The notes: generated from the letters alone by a model not told the origin. A DNA stretch of 64,000 bases from Mucilaginibacter segetis (GCF_016522075.1 NZ_JAEHFW010000004.1:124001-188000), one strand, 5' to 3'. Counted from the stretch's first letter, positions 17,923 through 27,442 are shown. Made by a program: numbers and translations.

Positions 17923-19842
17923 ATGATCACCAAACCCACTATCGACCGCATTATGGAATCCACAGATATTGTGGAGGTTATAGGGGAGTTTGTGCAATTG
18001 AAAAAGCGGGGTGCCAATTATGTAGGGCTTTCTCCGTTCTCTAACGAGCGTACGCCATCTTTTACCGTATCGCCGGCTAAAGGTATTTTCAAAGATTTCT
18101 CATCCGGAAAAGGGGGCAGCGCCATTACATTTTTAATGGAGCTTGAAAAGTTCACTTACCCCGAAGCGCTTAAATGGCTGGCAAAAAAATACGGCATCGA
18201 GGTAGAAGAAACCGTAGATACGAGCGAAAACCTGGAGGAGCAAAACCATCGCGAGAGTCTGATGATCGTTACGGGATTTGCCGCTAAATTTTTCCATGAA
18301 AGTTTGCTGGAAACTGATGAAGGGCAAAGTATTGGCCTTAGTTATTTTAAAGAACGCGGTTTCACTAATGCTACCATCAGCAAGTTTGAACTGGGTTACT
18401 CGCCCGACCAATGGGAAGCATTTACAGGGGATGCCTTAAAAAATGGGTATCAGGAGGAGTTTTTAGTAGAAAGCGGCCTGTCAGTAAAACGGGATAACGG
18501 TTCACTGTACGATAGATATCGGGGGCGGGTGATGTTTCCGATACATAGTTTTACAGGCAGGGTGATAGCCTTTGGCGGCCGTACGCTGAAAAAGGACAAG
18601 AACGTTCCTAAGTATGTTAACTCCCCCGAGTCAGAGATCTACCATAAATCGAGCATCCTTTACGGACTTTATTTTGCCAAAAAGGCTATTCGCGAAGAGG
18701 ATAACTGTTACCTGGTAGAGGGGTATGCCGATGTGCTGTCAGTACATCAGGCCGGGATCGAAAATGTAGTGGCATCATCCGGTACTTCACTTACCGTTGA
18801 GCAGATAAAACTTATAGGAAGGTTTACTAAAAACATCACCATACTTTATGATGGCGACGCGGCCGGAATAAAAGCATCCCTGCGTGGGCTGGATATGATA
18901 CTGGAGGAGGGTTTGAACGTTAAAGTAGTATCCTTCCCGGAAGGGGATGACCCCGATTCCTATGTGCGCAAAGTAGGGACAAATGCCTTTAAAAAGCATA
19001 TTGAGGAAACCAGAAAAGACTTTATTTTATATAAAACAGATCTGCTGCTAAAAGAAGCGGGGAACGATCCCATAAAAAAGGCGGAAATAATAAGGGAAAT
19101 AGTAGAAAGCATCGCTAAAATCCCGGACTCTATTAAAGCGTCAGTTTTTATAAAAGAATGCAGCCATCTGTTGCAGATAGATGAGCGTGCGCTGCTGTCT
19201 GAACTTAATAAAATGAGGCTGGGCAAAGCCCGGAAAGATCAGCAGCAAAACATTGGCCGACAAAATACTGAACAAACAGCACCTTTAGACGAACCTCAGG
19301 AACCAACGGTAAAAGAGTCTGATACGCAGGAAAAGGAAATTGTACGCCTGCTTTTGCTGTATGGCAACAAAATGATAGATTGGGATGGTATTGCCAATAC
19401 CTATATCGGTCCGTTTATGATAGCGGAATTGGGCGATGTAGAGTTTGAGCAACAGGCTTGCAAAAGATTTGTGGAGATCTATCGTCAGGAGGTAGAAAAT
19501 GGTTCATTACCCGAAGAACAGCATTTCATTCATCATCAGGATAAAGAAATAGTTGATCTGGTAGTTACGCTGCTGGCCACAAAATATACCTTGAGCGAGA
19601 ACTGGTACGAGATGCACAAGATATTGGTGCCCGATGAGCAGGTGAACATGAAGGCTACTATTTTAGGCGCTATATTTCACCTGAAAAAACAAAAAGTAGG
19701 AAAGATACTGGAAAAGCTGCGCTCTGAATTGCAGGAAACGAAAAGCGAGACCGATCAGGATATTTTATTAAACCAGTATGTTCATATGAAAAAGGTGGAA
19801 AAAACCATATCAGATTACCTTGGATCGGTAATATTAAAGTAA
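17923..19842 (+). CDS. dnaG: DNA primase, zinc ligands absent
   Basis: This 639-residue primase makes RNA primers for DNA replication. The N-terminal domain keeps the CHC2 fold sequence (KKRGANYVGL, ERTPSFTVSP, GKGGSAITFLM), but the four zinc ligands are replaced: Ser37, Ser40, Asp58 and Ser61 stand where Cys, His, Cys, Cys are expected. The TOPRIM catalytic core (about residues 160-340) includes the EGYADVLS glutamate motif and the DGDAAG aspartates. The C-terminal helicase-binding region is present. I chose the ATG at 17923 over an adjacent TTG. Its TAA shares one base with the yraN start. Confidence 0.95.
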   Translation: MITKPTIDRIMESTDIVEVIGEFVQLKKRGANYVGLSPFSNERTPSFTVSPAKGIFKDFSSGKGGSAITFLMELEKFTYPEALKWLAKKYGIEVEETVDTSENLEEQNHRESLMIVTGFAAKFFHESLLETDEGQSIGLSYFKERGFTNATISKFELGYSPDQWEAFTGDALKNGYQEEFLVESGLSVKRDNGSLYDRYRGRVMFPIHSFTGRVIAFGGRTLKKDKNVPKYVNSPESEIYHKSSILYGLYFAKKAIREEDNCYLVEGYADVLSVHQAGIENVVASSGTSLTVEQIKLIGRFTKNITILYDGDAAGIKASLRGLDMILEEGLNVKVVSFPEGDDPDSYVRKVGTNAFKKHIEETRKDFILYKTDLLLKEAGNDPIKKAEIIREIVESIAKIPDSIKASVFIKECSHLLQIDERALLSELNKMRLGKARKDQQQNIGRQNTEQTAPLDEPQEPTVKESDTQEKEIVRLLLLYGNKMIDWDGIANTYIGPFMIAELGDVEFEQQACKRFVEIYRQEVENGSLPEEQHFIHHQDKEIVDLVVTLLATKYTLSENWYEMHKILVPDEQVNMKATILGAIFHLKKQKVGKILEKLRSELQETKSETDQDILLNQYVHMKKVEKTISDYLGSVILK

Positions 19843-20210
19843 TGGCTATCCACAACGACCTGGGACACAAAGGTGAGGCTTTAGCTAAAGCACATTTGGA
19901 GGCCGGGGGTTATGAGGTGATAGATGAAAACTGGGTATTTGGTAAAGCGGAGATAGACCTGATTGCCTATAAGGATGGAGTGATTATATTTACCGAAGTT
20001 AAAACCCGTACAGGCAATGGCTTTGGCGAACCCGAAGATTTTGTAGACGAACGTAAGCAGCGGTTGTTGGTGCAGGCCGCCGACGAATATATTTATTTAA
20101 TGAATCATCAGGGAGATGTTCGTTTTGATATCATATCTGTACTGTTTGACCGTTATAACAACTTTAAACTGAAACACATTGAAGATGCATTTTGGCCGTC
20201 GGCCACTTAA
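19842..20210 (+). CDS. YraN/UPF0102 family endonuclease-like protein
   Basis: This is a 122-residue protein of the UPF0102 family, with a restriction-endonuclease-like core. The AEIDLIA and TEVKTR segments provide the conserved Glu/Asp...Glu-x-Lys catalytic pattern. The family has been linked to DNA repair or processing but is poorly characterised. The start ATG overlaps the dnaG stop by one base, so translation is probably coupled to the primase. Confidence 0.9.
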   Translation: MAIHNDLGHKGEALAKAHLEAGGYEVIDENWVFGKAEIDLIAYKDGVIIFTEVKTRTGNGFGEPEDFVDERKQRLLVQAADEYIYLMNHQGDVRFDIISVLFDRYNNFKLKHIEDAFWPSAT

Positions 20211-20211
20211 C

Positions 20212-21285
20212 ATGAAAAGAAGAATCCTGTTTTTTGCAGTAATTACCTTATTGGCCTATGGCTGCGGTAATAATAAAGAAGAAATTAACATTACCCTTTT
20301 GCCCGATGCCGGCACCACTTACAAAGCCGGCGATGATATTGGTTTACAAATAAACTATCCCGCGGGTATTAAAATAGATTCGGTGGTTTATCTGATGGAT
20401 TCTGCGAGGGTAGGCACAGTGCATGATTCTTCCGTTGTGCATATTAAAACCGACAGCATGAGCCTGGGCGCACGAGTAATAACCGCTAAGGTTTACCAGC
20501 CCGGTAAAAGCGACGAGCTAACCACCAATATAGTTTTACTGGCAGCAAAGGCACCTGAGCAATTAACATTTAAAGTAGAGAAAATTTATCCGCACGATAC
20601 CAGTTTATATACCGAGGGGTTGGTATATGACAACAACTCGTTCTACGAAAGTGGCGGCGGTTATTTGCAGCCACCTGCGGGTGAACCCGTAGACGGACCT
20701 TCGTTACTGGCAAAAACCGATTTGGCCACAGGGCGCATACTTAAAAAAGCTACGGTTGATCCTAAGGTTTTTGCTGAAGGGATAGTAGTTGTTGGTAACA
20801 AAATTACACAGCTTACCTGGAAAGAGAAAATTGGATATGTGTATGATAAAGACACCTTTAAATTGTTAAACACCTTTAATAATAATGTAGGGGTAGAAGG
20901 TTGGGGCATGTGCTTTGACGGTACTAAAATATACATGGACGATAGCACCAACCGTATATGGTTTTTAGATAAGGATAACTACCGTGCCATCGGCTTTATT
21001 GATGTATTTGACGATAAAGGTCCAGTAAATCAAATAAACGAGTTAGAAATGATCAACGGTAAGCTGTACGCCAATGTTTATCAAACGGATGATATTATAG
21101 TTATTGACCCTAAAACCGGTGCAGTTCTCCAAAGGATAGATATGAGTAACTTATATCCAAAAGCTGAAAGAAATAAGAATGCTGATGTTTTAAACGGCAT
21201 TGCTTATGATAAGGCAGGTAACCGCATTTTTGTTACCGGCAAAAAGTGGGATAAACTATTCCAGGTGAGGTTTGTAAAGCCTTAA
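20212..21285 (+). CDS. Glutaminyl-peptide cyclotransferase (glutamine cyclotransferase), lipoprotein
   Basis: This 357-residue protein starts with a lipoprotein signal (lipobox LAYGC). After an N-terminal region of about 110 residues with an Ig-like character, the C-terminal domain has the five-bladed propeller pattern of plant-type glutamine cyclotransferases: YTEGLVYD, FAEGIVV, GWGMCFDG, QINELEMINGKLYANVY and LNGIAYD. Such enzymes cyclise N-terminal glutamine to pyroglutamate. It would act in the periplasm or on the envelope. I chose the ATG at 20212, one base after yraN ends. It converges with the GlxA-type regulator gene with only two bases between the stops. Confidence 0.9.
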   Translation: MKRRILFFAVITLLAYGCGNNKEEINITLLPDAGTTYKAGDDIGLQINYPAGIKIDSVVYLMDSARVGTVHDSSVVHIKTDSMSLGARVITAKVYQPGKSDELTTNIVLLAAKAPEQLTFKVEKIYPHDTSLYTEGLVYDNNSFYESGGGYLQPPAGEPVDGPSLLAKTDLATGRILKKATVDPKVFAEGIVVVGNKITQLTWKEKIGYVYDKDTFKLLNTFNNNVGVEGWGMCFDGTKIYMDDSTNRIWFLDKDNYRAIGFIDVFDDKGPVNQINELEMINGKLYANVYQTDDIIVIDPKTGAVLQRIDMSNLYPKAERNKNADVLNGIAYDKAGNRIFVTGKKWDKLFQVRFVKP

Positions 21286-21287
21286 TA

Positions 21288-22259
21288 CTATGCTACATTA
21301 TTGTATTTGTTCCTGTATTCTGCCGGGGATAATCCGGTTATTTTTTTAAATACCGTACGAAAGGCTTTTGTATCGGAATAGCCCACATCATACATCACTT
21401 CGTTGATGTTTTTATAACCGCTTTCCAGTTGTTTTTTAGCAGCTTCAATTTTTACCCGCTGTATATATTCGACAGGGGTATTGTTGGTGGCTTTTTTAAA
21501 TCTGCGTTCAAAATGCCGTTTACCAATAGCATACTTACCTGCCAGTTCCTCAACAGATATACGCTCGTTTATATTTTTCTCTATAAACTCCTGCGCTTTT
21601 TTGATGGGTTCGTCCTCATGCGTTTTTTGGCCATTAAACATAATAAACGGCGACTGACTTTTGCGGTCTATTTCCAGCGCGAATACCTTTGATGCAATTA
21701 TGGCCATTTCCCGCCCGGCATATTTTTCTGTAAGGTACAAAAGTAAATTCCAGTAGGAGGTGGCTCCGCCGCTGCTGTACAATCCCTGCTGTTCGGTAAC
21801 TATGCGGTCATCCACTAAAGTAACCTGCGGGAACATTTCTCTGAACTGATCGGCAAACCGCCAGTGTGTACTGCACTCTTTGCCATTTAATAATCCTGTA
21901 GAGGCCAATATAAATGCGCCTATACAAAGGCTGGCTACCTCAGCGCCTTTGCTATATTGCTTTTCTATCCAGGGCAAAAATTCTTCATTTCTTTTTAGTG
22001 CCGTATTAATATCTCCTGTAAAAGCCGGGATGATCACCAGATCGGTTTTTTGCACATCTTTCAGCAAAGCATCAGTATGTACCGAAAATAAACCGCCGTG
22101 TAGTTTTACTTCAGGAGTAAGGCCGATCAATTGCACTTTAAATAAAGGCGGCTTTCCTACCCCCTCTAAAAAGTCGTTAACCCCTGTAAACATAATACGC
22201 GGATCCGCTATACTGGCAAGTACCGCATCGTTCAGTATAAGTATGGATACATGTTTCAT
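21288..22259 (-). CDS. GlxA-type AraC-family transcriptional regulator with DJ-1/PfpI domain
   Basis: This is a 323-residue protein. Residues 1-190 form a DJ-1/PfpI (glutamine amidotransferase-like) domain with the nucleophile-elbow-like segment ASLCIGAFILASTG. The C-terminal 100 residues carry two AraC helix-turn-helix units (RISVEELAGKYAIGKRHFER and INEVMYDVGYSDTKAFRTVF). Relatives regulate catabolic or stress genes, but no target is obvious here. I chose the ATG at 22259 because the eight residues before it are not family-like. The gene is downstream of pgi on the same strand. Confidence 0.9.
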   Translation of the reverse strand: MKHVSILILNDAVLASIADPRIMFTGVNDFLEGVGKPPLFKVQLIGLTPEVKLHGGLFSVHTDALLKDVQKTDLVIIPAFTGDINTALKRNEEFLPWIEKQYSKGAEVASLCIGAFILASTGLLNGKECSTHWRFADQFREMFPQVTLVDDRIVTEQQGLYSSGGATSYWNLLLYLTEKYAGREMAIIASKVFALEIDRKSQSPFIMFNGQKTHEDEPIKKAQEFIEKNINERISVEELAGKYAIGKRHFERRFKKATNNTPVEYIQRVKIEAAKKQLESGYKNINEVMYDVGYSDTKAFRTVFKKITGLSPAEYRNKYNNVA

Positions 22260-22311
22260 TATAATGGCTATAACTGGTATCAAATATCCATTAAAAGTAA
22301 TAAATAATTTA

Positions 22312-23958
22312 CTACCTCCAGGCTTTATATTGATTGATCAATCCGTTGGTTGATGAATCATGAGAAGTTACTTCTTCCTCATTTTTCAACTCCGGTAATA
22401 TTTTGCCGGCCAGTTGTTTGCCCAGTTCAACTCCCCATTGGTCAAAGCTGTAAATATTCCAGATAATACCCTGTACAAATATTTTGTGCTCATACATGGC
22501 TATCATGGAACCCAGTGTGTAAGGGGTTATCTTTTTAACTAATATGGAATTTGTAGGCCTGTTACCTTCAAATACTTTGAATGGGGCTATCTTTTTGATC
22601 TCTTCGTCAGTTTTCCCCGCTTTTTTTAGCTCCTCAATAACCACCTCTTCTGTTTTGCCATTCATCAAAGCCTCCGTTTGGGCAAAAAAGTTAGACAGTA
22701 GCATTTTATGATGATCACCCAGCGGATTATGCGATTGTGCAGGAGCTATAAAATCGCACGGTATTAGTTTGGTGCCCTGGTGTATTAACTGGTAAAAAGC
22801 ATGCTGGCCATTAGTGCCGGGTTCTCCCCAAATTATAGGGCCGGTTTGGTAGTCTACATGCTTGCCATTACGGTCTACATGTTTGCCGTTACTTTCCATA
22901 TCGCCCTGCTGAAAATAAGCGGCAAAACGATGCATATATTGGTCGTATGGTAAAATGGCTTCTGTTTCCGCTTCAAAAAAGTTATTATACCAAATGCCCA
23001 TAAGCGCCATAATAACCGGGATGTTTTGTTCAAATTCGGCAGTTTTAAAGTGCTCGTCCATGGCATGCGCGCCGCTTAATAAACGGGTGAAATTATCAAA
23101 ACCGACACTTAAGGATATAGACAAGCCTATGGCGCTCCATAAAGAGTAGCGGCCGCCAACCCAATCCCAAAACTCGAACATATTATTGGTATCTATCCCG
23201 AATTTCTCCACACCTTCGGTATTGGTAGACAGGGCCACAAAATGTTTTGCCACATCTTCATCAGCGCCTCCGTTGGCAATGAACCAATCGCGGGCACTGT
23301 GGGCATTACCCATGGTTTCCTGTGTGGTAAATGTTTTAGATGCTATCAGGAACAGGGTGGTTTCCGGGTCAACTTTCTTAAGCGTTTCTGTAATGTGCGT
23401 GCCGTCAACATTGGAAACAAAATGCATGTTAAGGTGATTTTTGTAAGCCTTTAACGCTTCAGTAACCATCACAGGGCCCAGGTCTGAGCCGCCGATGCCT
23501 ATATTTACCACATCTGTTATAGCTTTACCCGTAAAGCCTTTCCACTCACCTGATATTATCTTGTTGCTAAATGTTTCCATCTGCGCAAGTACACGATTTA
23601 CCTCCGGCATTACATCCTCCCCCTCGGCGTATATAGGTGTATTGCTTCGGTTACGTAAAGCAATATGCAGAACCGGTCTACCCTCTGTGACATTGATCTT
23701 TTCTCCGGAAAACATAGCATCAATTGCCTGCTTTAAACTACACTCTTTTGCTAATTGTATTAATAAAGCAAGTGTTTCCTCATCTATCCGGTTTTTGGAA
23801 TAGTCCAGTAAGATATCTTCAAATTGAAGAGAGAATTTTTCAAAACGCTGATCATCAGCATCAAATAATTCTTTCAGACTTTTAGCAACAATATCAATGT
23901 AATGATCGGCTAAATATTTATAGGATTGTGTGGATGTGAAATCAATATCTGGCAGCAT
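22312..23958 (-). CDS. pgi: Glucose-6-phosphate isomerase
   Basis: This 548-residue glycolytic enzyme interconverts glucose 6-phosphate and fructose 6-phosphate in the cytosol. Signature stretches include VNIGIGGSDLGP, WDWVGGRYSLWSAIG, IIWGEPGTNGQHAFYQLIHQGT (catalytic Glu and His region) and SFDQWGVELGK. The length is normal. The segment NGKHVDRNGKHVD contains a near-repeat of six residues, which fits the family's usual NGK-VDR-G--VDY pattern. The gene is divergent from the unknown gene at 24210. Confidence 0.97.
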   Translation of the reverse strand: MLPDIDFTSTQSYKYLADHYIDIVAKSLKELFDADDQRFEKFSLQFEDILLDYSKNRIDEETLALLIQLAKECSLKQAIDAMFSGEKINVTEGRPVLHIALRNRSNTPIYAEGEDVMPEVNRVLAQMETFSNKIISGEWKGFTGKAITDVVNIGIGGSDLGPVMVTEALKAYKNHLNMHFVSNVDGTHITETLKKVDPETTLFLIASKTFTTQETMGNAHSARDWFIANGGADEDVAKHFVALSTNTEGVEKFGIDTNNMFEFWDWVGGRYSLWSAIGLSISLSVGFDNFTRLLSGAHAMDEHFKTAEFEQNIPVIMALMGIWYNNFFEAETEAILPYDQYMHRFAAYFQQGDMESNGKHVDRNGKHVDYQTGPIIWGEPGTNGQHAFYQLIHQGTKLIPCDFIAPAQSHNPLGDHHKMLLSNFFAQTEALMNGKTEEVVIEELKKAGKTDEEIKKIAPFKVFEGNRPTNSILVKKITPYTLGSMIAMYEHKIFVQGIIWNIYSFDQWGVELGKQLAGKILPELKNEEEVTSHDSSTNGLINQYKAWR

Positions 23959-24109
23959 AATTGAGAATTTTTTGTTAAAAATAACAAGTTAATAAAGAGG
24001 ATTAAATTTTAATTAAAATTATGGCTTAGTAGTGTCATTTTAACACACTTTCATAGTGTTTGTTTTACACTAATAAAATTGTCATTTTTTTAAAATATTT
24101 TAATATTAC

Positions 24110-24143
24110 TTTGGAGATTTGAAACAGTTATTTAATATATTTG
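24110..24143 (+). promoter_or_regulatory. Putative promoter for the gene at 24210
   Basis: TTTG at 24110-24113 and TATATTTG at 24136-24143 are 22 bases apart, matching the TTTG-(17-23)-TAnnTTTG consensus of Bacteroidota. A start near 24148 gives a leader of about 60 bases. Confidence 0.55.
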
Positions 24144-24209
24144 TAGTGTTGTTAAATAAAATGCGTTTTTTTAATCAATGTCTTAATCTACTTTTAAAAC
24201 ATTAAAGTT

Positions 24210-24647
24210 ATGTTCGAAAAACTTTTTTTGCTTGTAAAAAATAACGCCGGGAAGGCTGTTATTGGCAACCCGCTAATTGCGGAGAAATATCATGAGGCGG
24301 TGATCAACGATGCATCAAGCTCCATAATTGAGGTTTTAAAGGGTCAAATGGAAAGTGGCAAGCTGAAAGACCTGGTTAAGTATTTCCAATTTACGGGAAT
24401 ATATAACAATCCCCTTATTGCAAGTGCGGTAACCAAGTTTGCCAACAAGCTAGATAAGTTTTATAATATTGAGCCTGCAACTGCAATGGTTATAGCTAAT
24501 GATCTTATCCCACCGGTAATGCAGGAACTTATTAAACAATCGAAAAGCGAACAAAATAAGGAGTTTGCATTATCCACTATGCTATCAAAATTAAGCGGCA
24601 ACGGTACTGATATGGGTTTACTGCTAAATCAGCTGCGTATAGCATAA
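24210..24647 (+). CDS. Conserved helical protein of unknown function
   Basis: This 145-residue cytosolic-looking protein is predicted mainly alpha-helical, with no signal peptide or membrane segment. It has repeated Asn-Pro-Leu-Ile and Lys-rich helices and ends in a Leu-rich stretch (MGLLLNQLRIA). I recognise no functional motif. It has a good promoter candidate and a following terminator, so it is probably monocistronic. Codon use and composition match the neighbours, so there is no sign of recent transfer. Confidence 0.75.
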   Translation: MFEKLFLLVKNNAGKAVIGNPLIAEKYHEAVINDASSSIIEVLKGQMESGKLKDLVKYFQFTGIYNNPLIASAVTKFANKLDKFYNIEPATAMVIANDLIPPVMQELIKQSKSEQNKEFALSTMLSKLSGNGTDMGLLLNQLRIA

Positions 24648-24664
24648 CATTAAATATTAATTAT

Positions 24665-24705
24665 AAAAGGGCTTATGGTTGTAAATCAATTGTAAGCCTT
24701 TTTTA
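24665..24705 (+). terminator. Intrinsic terminator
   Basis: AAAAGGGCTTA pairs with TAAGCCTTTTT with one bulge, around a 17-base loop, and ends in a T-tract. It follows the gene at 24210-24647. Confidence 0.65.
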
Positions 24706-24733
24706 TTTGCCTGTTTTCTATTTTATATATTTG
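24706..24733 (+). promoter_or_regulatory. Putative prfB promoter overlapping the start region
   Basis: TTTG at 24706-24709 and TATATTTG at 24726-24733 are 16 bases apart. The -7 box ends four bases before the prfB ATG at 24738, so a transcript from it would have virtually no leader. Confidence 0.4.
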
Positions 24734-24737
24734 CTGC

Positions 24738-25830
24738 ATGACTAAAGAAAATATTCAGGATTTGAGGGATAGAACAACTTCCCTGAGGAGGCATCTTTGA
24801 CATCGATACCAAACTCGATGCCATGCAAAAAGAACAGGAAATAACCGTTGGTCCTGACTTTTGGAACAATCCTAAAGAGGCGGAAAAAGTTTTAGCTTCT
24901 ATTAAAACAAAAAAAATATGGACGGATGCTTTCCAAAAGGTGGCGTCTATAATTGAAGATACCAACGTATTATTTGAATTTTACCAAAGCGGTGACGCTT
25001 CGGAAGCCGAAATGCAGGAGCAGTTTGATATAGCTACAGTTGCTGTTGAGGAACTGGAATTTAAAAATATGCTCTCTGCCGAGGAAGATCAGTTTAATGC
25101 TGTTTTACAAATTACAGCCGGTGCCGGCGGTACCGAAAGCTGCGACTGGGCGGGCATGCTAATGCGCATGTATATTATGTGGGGCGAAAAAAACGGCTAT
25201 AAGGTAACCGAGCAGGATTTTCAGGCTGGTGATGTTGCGGGTGTAAAAACTGTTACACTGCAGTTAGAAGGTGACTTTGCCTATGGTTATTTAAAGGGGG
25301 AAAACGGTGTGCACCGCCTGGTAAGGATCTCGCCTTTTGATGCCAACGCCAAGCGCCATACTTCTTTTGCATCGGTATATGTATATCCATTGGTTGATGA
25401 TACTATTGAGATTGATGTGAAAGATGCCGATATCGAATTTGAAACCTTCCGTTCGGGAGGGGCCGGCGGCCAAAATGTAAATAAGGTAGAAACCGCTGTA
25501 CGATTATATCATAAACCATCAGGTATCATTATAAAAAATCAGGAATCGCGTTCGCAATTACAAAACAAGGAGAATGCCATAAGGCTGCTAAAATCGCAAT
25601 TATATGAAATTGAGATGCGTAAAAGAATGGAAACCAGCAACGCTATTGAAGGAAATAAAAAGAAGATAGAATGGGGTTCTCAGATACGTAATTATGTATT
25701 ACACCCTTACAAGCTTGTTAAGGATTTACGTACTGATCACGAAACAAGTAACGCCGCAGCGGTGCTTGATGGCGACCTAAATGATTTTCTGAAAGCCTAT
25801 TTAATGGAATTTGGCGGACCAAAGAATTAA
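24738..25830 (+). CDS. prfB: Peptide chain release factor 2, with programmed +1 frameshift
   Basis: RF2 recognises UGA/UAA stop codons and releases the peptide. Translation starts at ATG 24738 (MTKENIQDLRDRTTSLRRHL), reaches CTT at 24795-24797 and an in-frame TGA at 24798-24800, and then must shift +1 to read GAC (24799) onward. The join gives a protein of about 363 residues. AGGAGG at 24786-24791 sits three bases before the CTT TGA C slip site, the classical autoregulatory arrangement: low RF2 favours frameshifting. The catalytic GGQ is in RSGGAGGQNVNKVE. A naive annotation from ATG 24823 would lose the N-terminus. The esterase gene follows after 12 bases. Confidence 0.95.
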
Positions 25831-25842
25831 TACTCAACTACT

Positions 25843-26760
25843 ATGTTACTGCGTAAGATTGTTTTTTTAATGCTTGTTATTTCTTCTGCAACAGCTTTTG
25901 CACAAAAACAAAACCCTATACCGTTGTATTCCGGTGAAATACCTAATTCAAAAAAGACACCTGCAACATATGTAGAGAGAATAAATTCGACAGATTGGAT
26001 AACTGATGTAAGCATACCGGTGCTAACGCCATATTTACCCGACAAGGGAACCGCTAACGGCGCCGCTGTAATTGTATTCCCGGGAGGCGGATATGCGGGC
26101 CTGGCAAGCGGGTATGAGGGCAGGGACATTGCATTGGCATTTAACAAAATTGGTGTTACGGCTTTTGTAGTGAAATATCGTTTGCCGAGTGATAGTATCA
26201 TGGTTGATAAAACCATCGGCCCCTTGCAGGATGCGCAACGCGCCATACAACTGGTAAGGGAAGGAGCGGATAAATGGGGGATAGATGCTCACCGAATAGG
26301 AATTATAGGGTTTTCGGCCGGCGGGCATTTGGCCTCTACGCTGGAAACGCACTATGGCAAGGTTCTAATACCAAATAAATTAAACACCAGCTTACGGCCG
26401 GATTTTGCACTCTTATTATATCCTGTTATTACATTCGGGCCCCTGGCGCATGTGGGTTCAAGGGAAAACCTTATCGGGAAAAACGCATCTCAGGAACTGA
26501 TAGATCTTTACTCCAATGAGAAGCAGGTTACCGGGGATACGCCTCCTACCTTTATTGTGCATGCAGGTGATGATGATGTAGTACCTGTACAAAACAGTTT
26601 AATGATGTACGAGGCGTTACTAAATGCAAAAGTTAAAAGTGAATTGCACATTTTTCAGGCCGGCGGGCACGGGTTCGGACTTAACAATCCTAAAAGTAAA
26701 GATCATTGGTTTGATTGGGCCAGGGCCTGGATGGATGAAAATGGCTGGTTAAATAAATAG
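25843..26760 (+). CDS. Exported alpha/beta-hydrolase, esterase/acetyl-xylan-esterase-like
   Basis: This 305-residue protein has a signal peptide ending in ATAFAQ and an alpha/beta-hydrolase domain of the BD-FAE / esterase-lipase type. The oxyanion segment is FPGGGYAGLA, the nucleophile serine is in GFSAGGHLAS, the acid is in HAGDDDVVP, and the catalytic His is in GGHGFG. Relatives remove acetyl or feruloyl groups from polysaccharides, so a role in periplasmic glycan degradation is plausible but not proved. It follows prfB by 12 bases and ends one base from the convergent LytTR gene. Confidence 0.88.
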   Translation: MLLRKIVFLMLVISSATAFAQKQNPIPLYSGEIPNSKKTPATYVERINSTDWITDVSIPVLTPYLPDKGTANGAAVIVFPGGGYAGLASGYEGRDIALAFNKIGVTAFVVKYRLPSDSIMVDKTIGPLQDAQRAIQLVREGADKWGIDAHRIGIIGFSAGGHLASTLETHYGKVLIPNKLNTSLRPDFALLLYPVITFGPLAHVGSRENLIGKNASQELIDLYSNEKQVTGDTPPTFIVHAGDDDVVPVQNSLMMYEALLNAKVKSELHIFQAGGHGFGLNNPKSKDHWFDWARAWMDENGWLNK

Positions 26761-26761
26761 G

Positions 26762-27442
26762 CTATTTAACCTGTGCTATGTTTTGATAGTAAGAGCTGCC
26801 GACAGGCAATACCGCGCCGTTCACTATCAACTGATGCCTTTCTATTTTTTCTACCTTATTTACCGCAGCAATAAATGAGCGGTGTATACGTATGAACTGA
26901 TCTGCGGGCAGTATGCTCTCCACTTCAGATATAGTCATACGGGATAATAGCTGCTTATCCTTTAGCTCAAAATTCACATAGTTTCCGGTGGCTTCTAAAT
27001 AGCATATATCGTCATACAAAACCTTTACCTGCTCGTAGCCTGTCTTTAAAAAAAGGTAATCCTTTTTATCTGCATTACCGTTTCTGAAGTTGTATAATTC
27101 AAACGCCTTATTACAGGCTTTAGTGAAGCGTGCTAACGAAAAAGGTTTAAGCAGATAATCTACAGCATCAAGCTCAAAGCTGGTTACCGCGTGCTCGGTA
27201 TAGGCGGTAGTAAATATAACCAAAGGCTTTTTATTGAGGCAGCCCAGCAGGTCTATTCCCGAAATATCCGGCATTTTTATATCCAGAAAAAGCATATCCA
27301 CAGGCTGGTGCTGCAGGTATTCCATTGCCTTAAAGGCATCTGTAAATTCAGCCCTTAGATCAACAAACGGCACTTTAGCAGCATGCGCCCGCACTACGCC
27401 AAGCGCTAAAGGTTCATCATCAATGGCAACTGCTGTTATCAA
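26762..27442 (-). CDS. LytTR-family response regulator
   Basis: This 226-residue DNA-binding response regulator has a receiver domain with acidic IDDEP, phospho-acceptor Asp54 in LFLDIKMP and Lys99 in LLKPF. A LytTR DNA-binding domain follows (about residues 125-226; LEATGNYVNFEL, RIHRSFIAAVNKV). It pairs with the histidine kinase immediately upstream. No ATG fits the N-terminus: the conserved start is encoded by TTG, placed directly after the kinase TAA, so expression should depend on translation of the kinase gene. Targets are unknown. Confidence 0.92.
   Translation of the reverse strand: MITAVAIDDEPLALGVVRAHAAKVPFVDLRAEFTDAFKAMEYLQHQPVDMLFLDIKMPDISGIDLLGCLNKKPLVIFTTAYTEHAVTSFELDAVDYLLKPFSLARFTKACNKAFELYNFRNGNADKKDYLFLKTGYEQVKVLYDDICYLEATGNYVNFELKDKQLLSRMTISEVESILPADQFIRIHRSFIAAVNKVEKIERHQLIVNGAVLPVGSSYYQNIAQVK

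Noticed and set aside
22860..22910. Apparent tandem duplication in pgi (NGKHVD repeated)
   Set aside because: The family normally has a similar near-repeat at this place, so it is not a new duplication.
24000..24110. Repeated TAGTGT/ACACTA words upstream of the gene at 24210
   Set aside because: The repeats are short, imperfect and irregularly spaced, so I do not call a repeat array or operator.
24823..25830. prfB starting at the ATG at 24823
   Set aside because: The upstream segment encodes the conserved RF2 N-terminus followed by a canonical frameshift site, so the gene starts at 24738.
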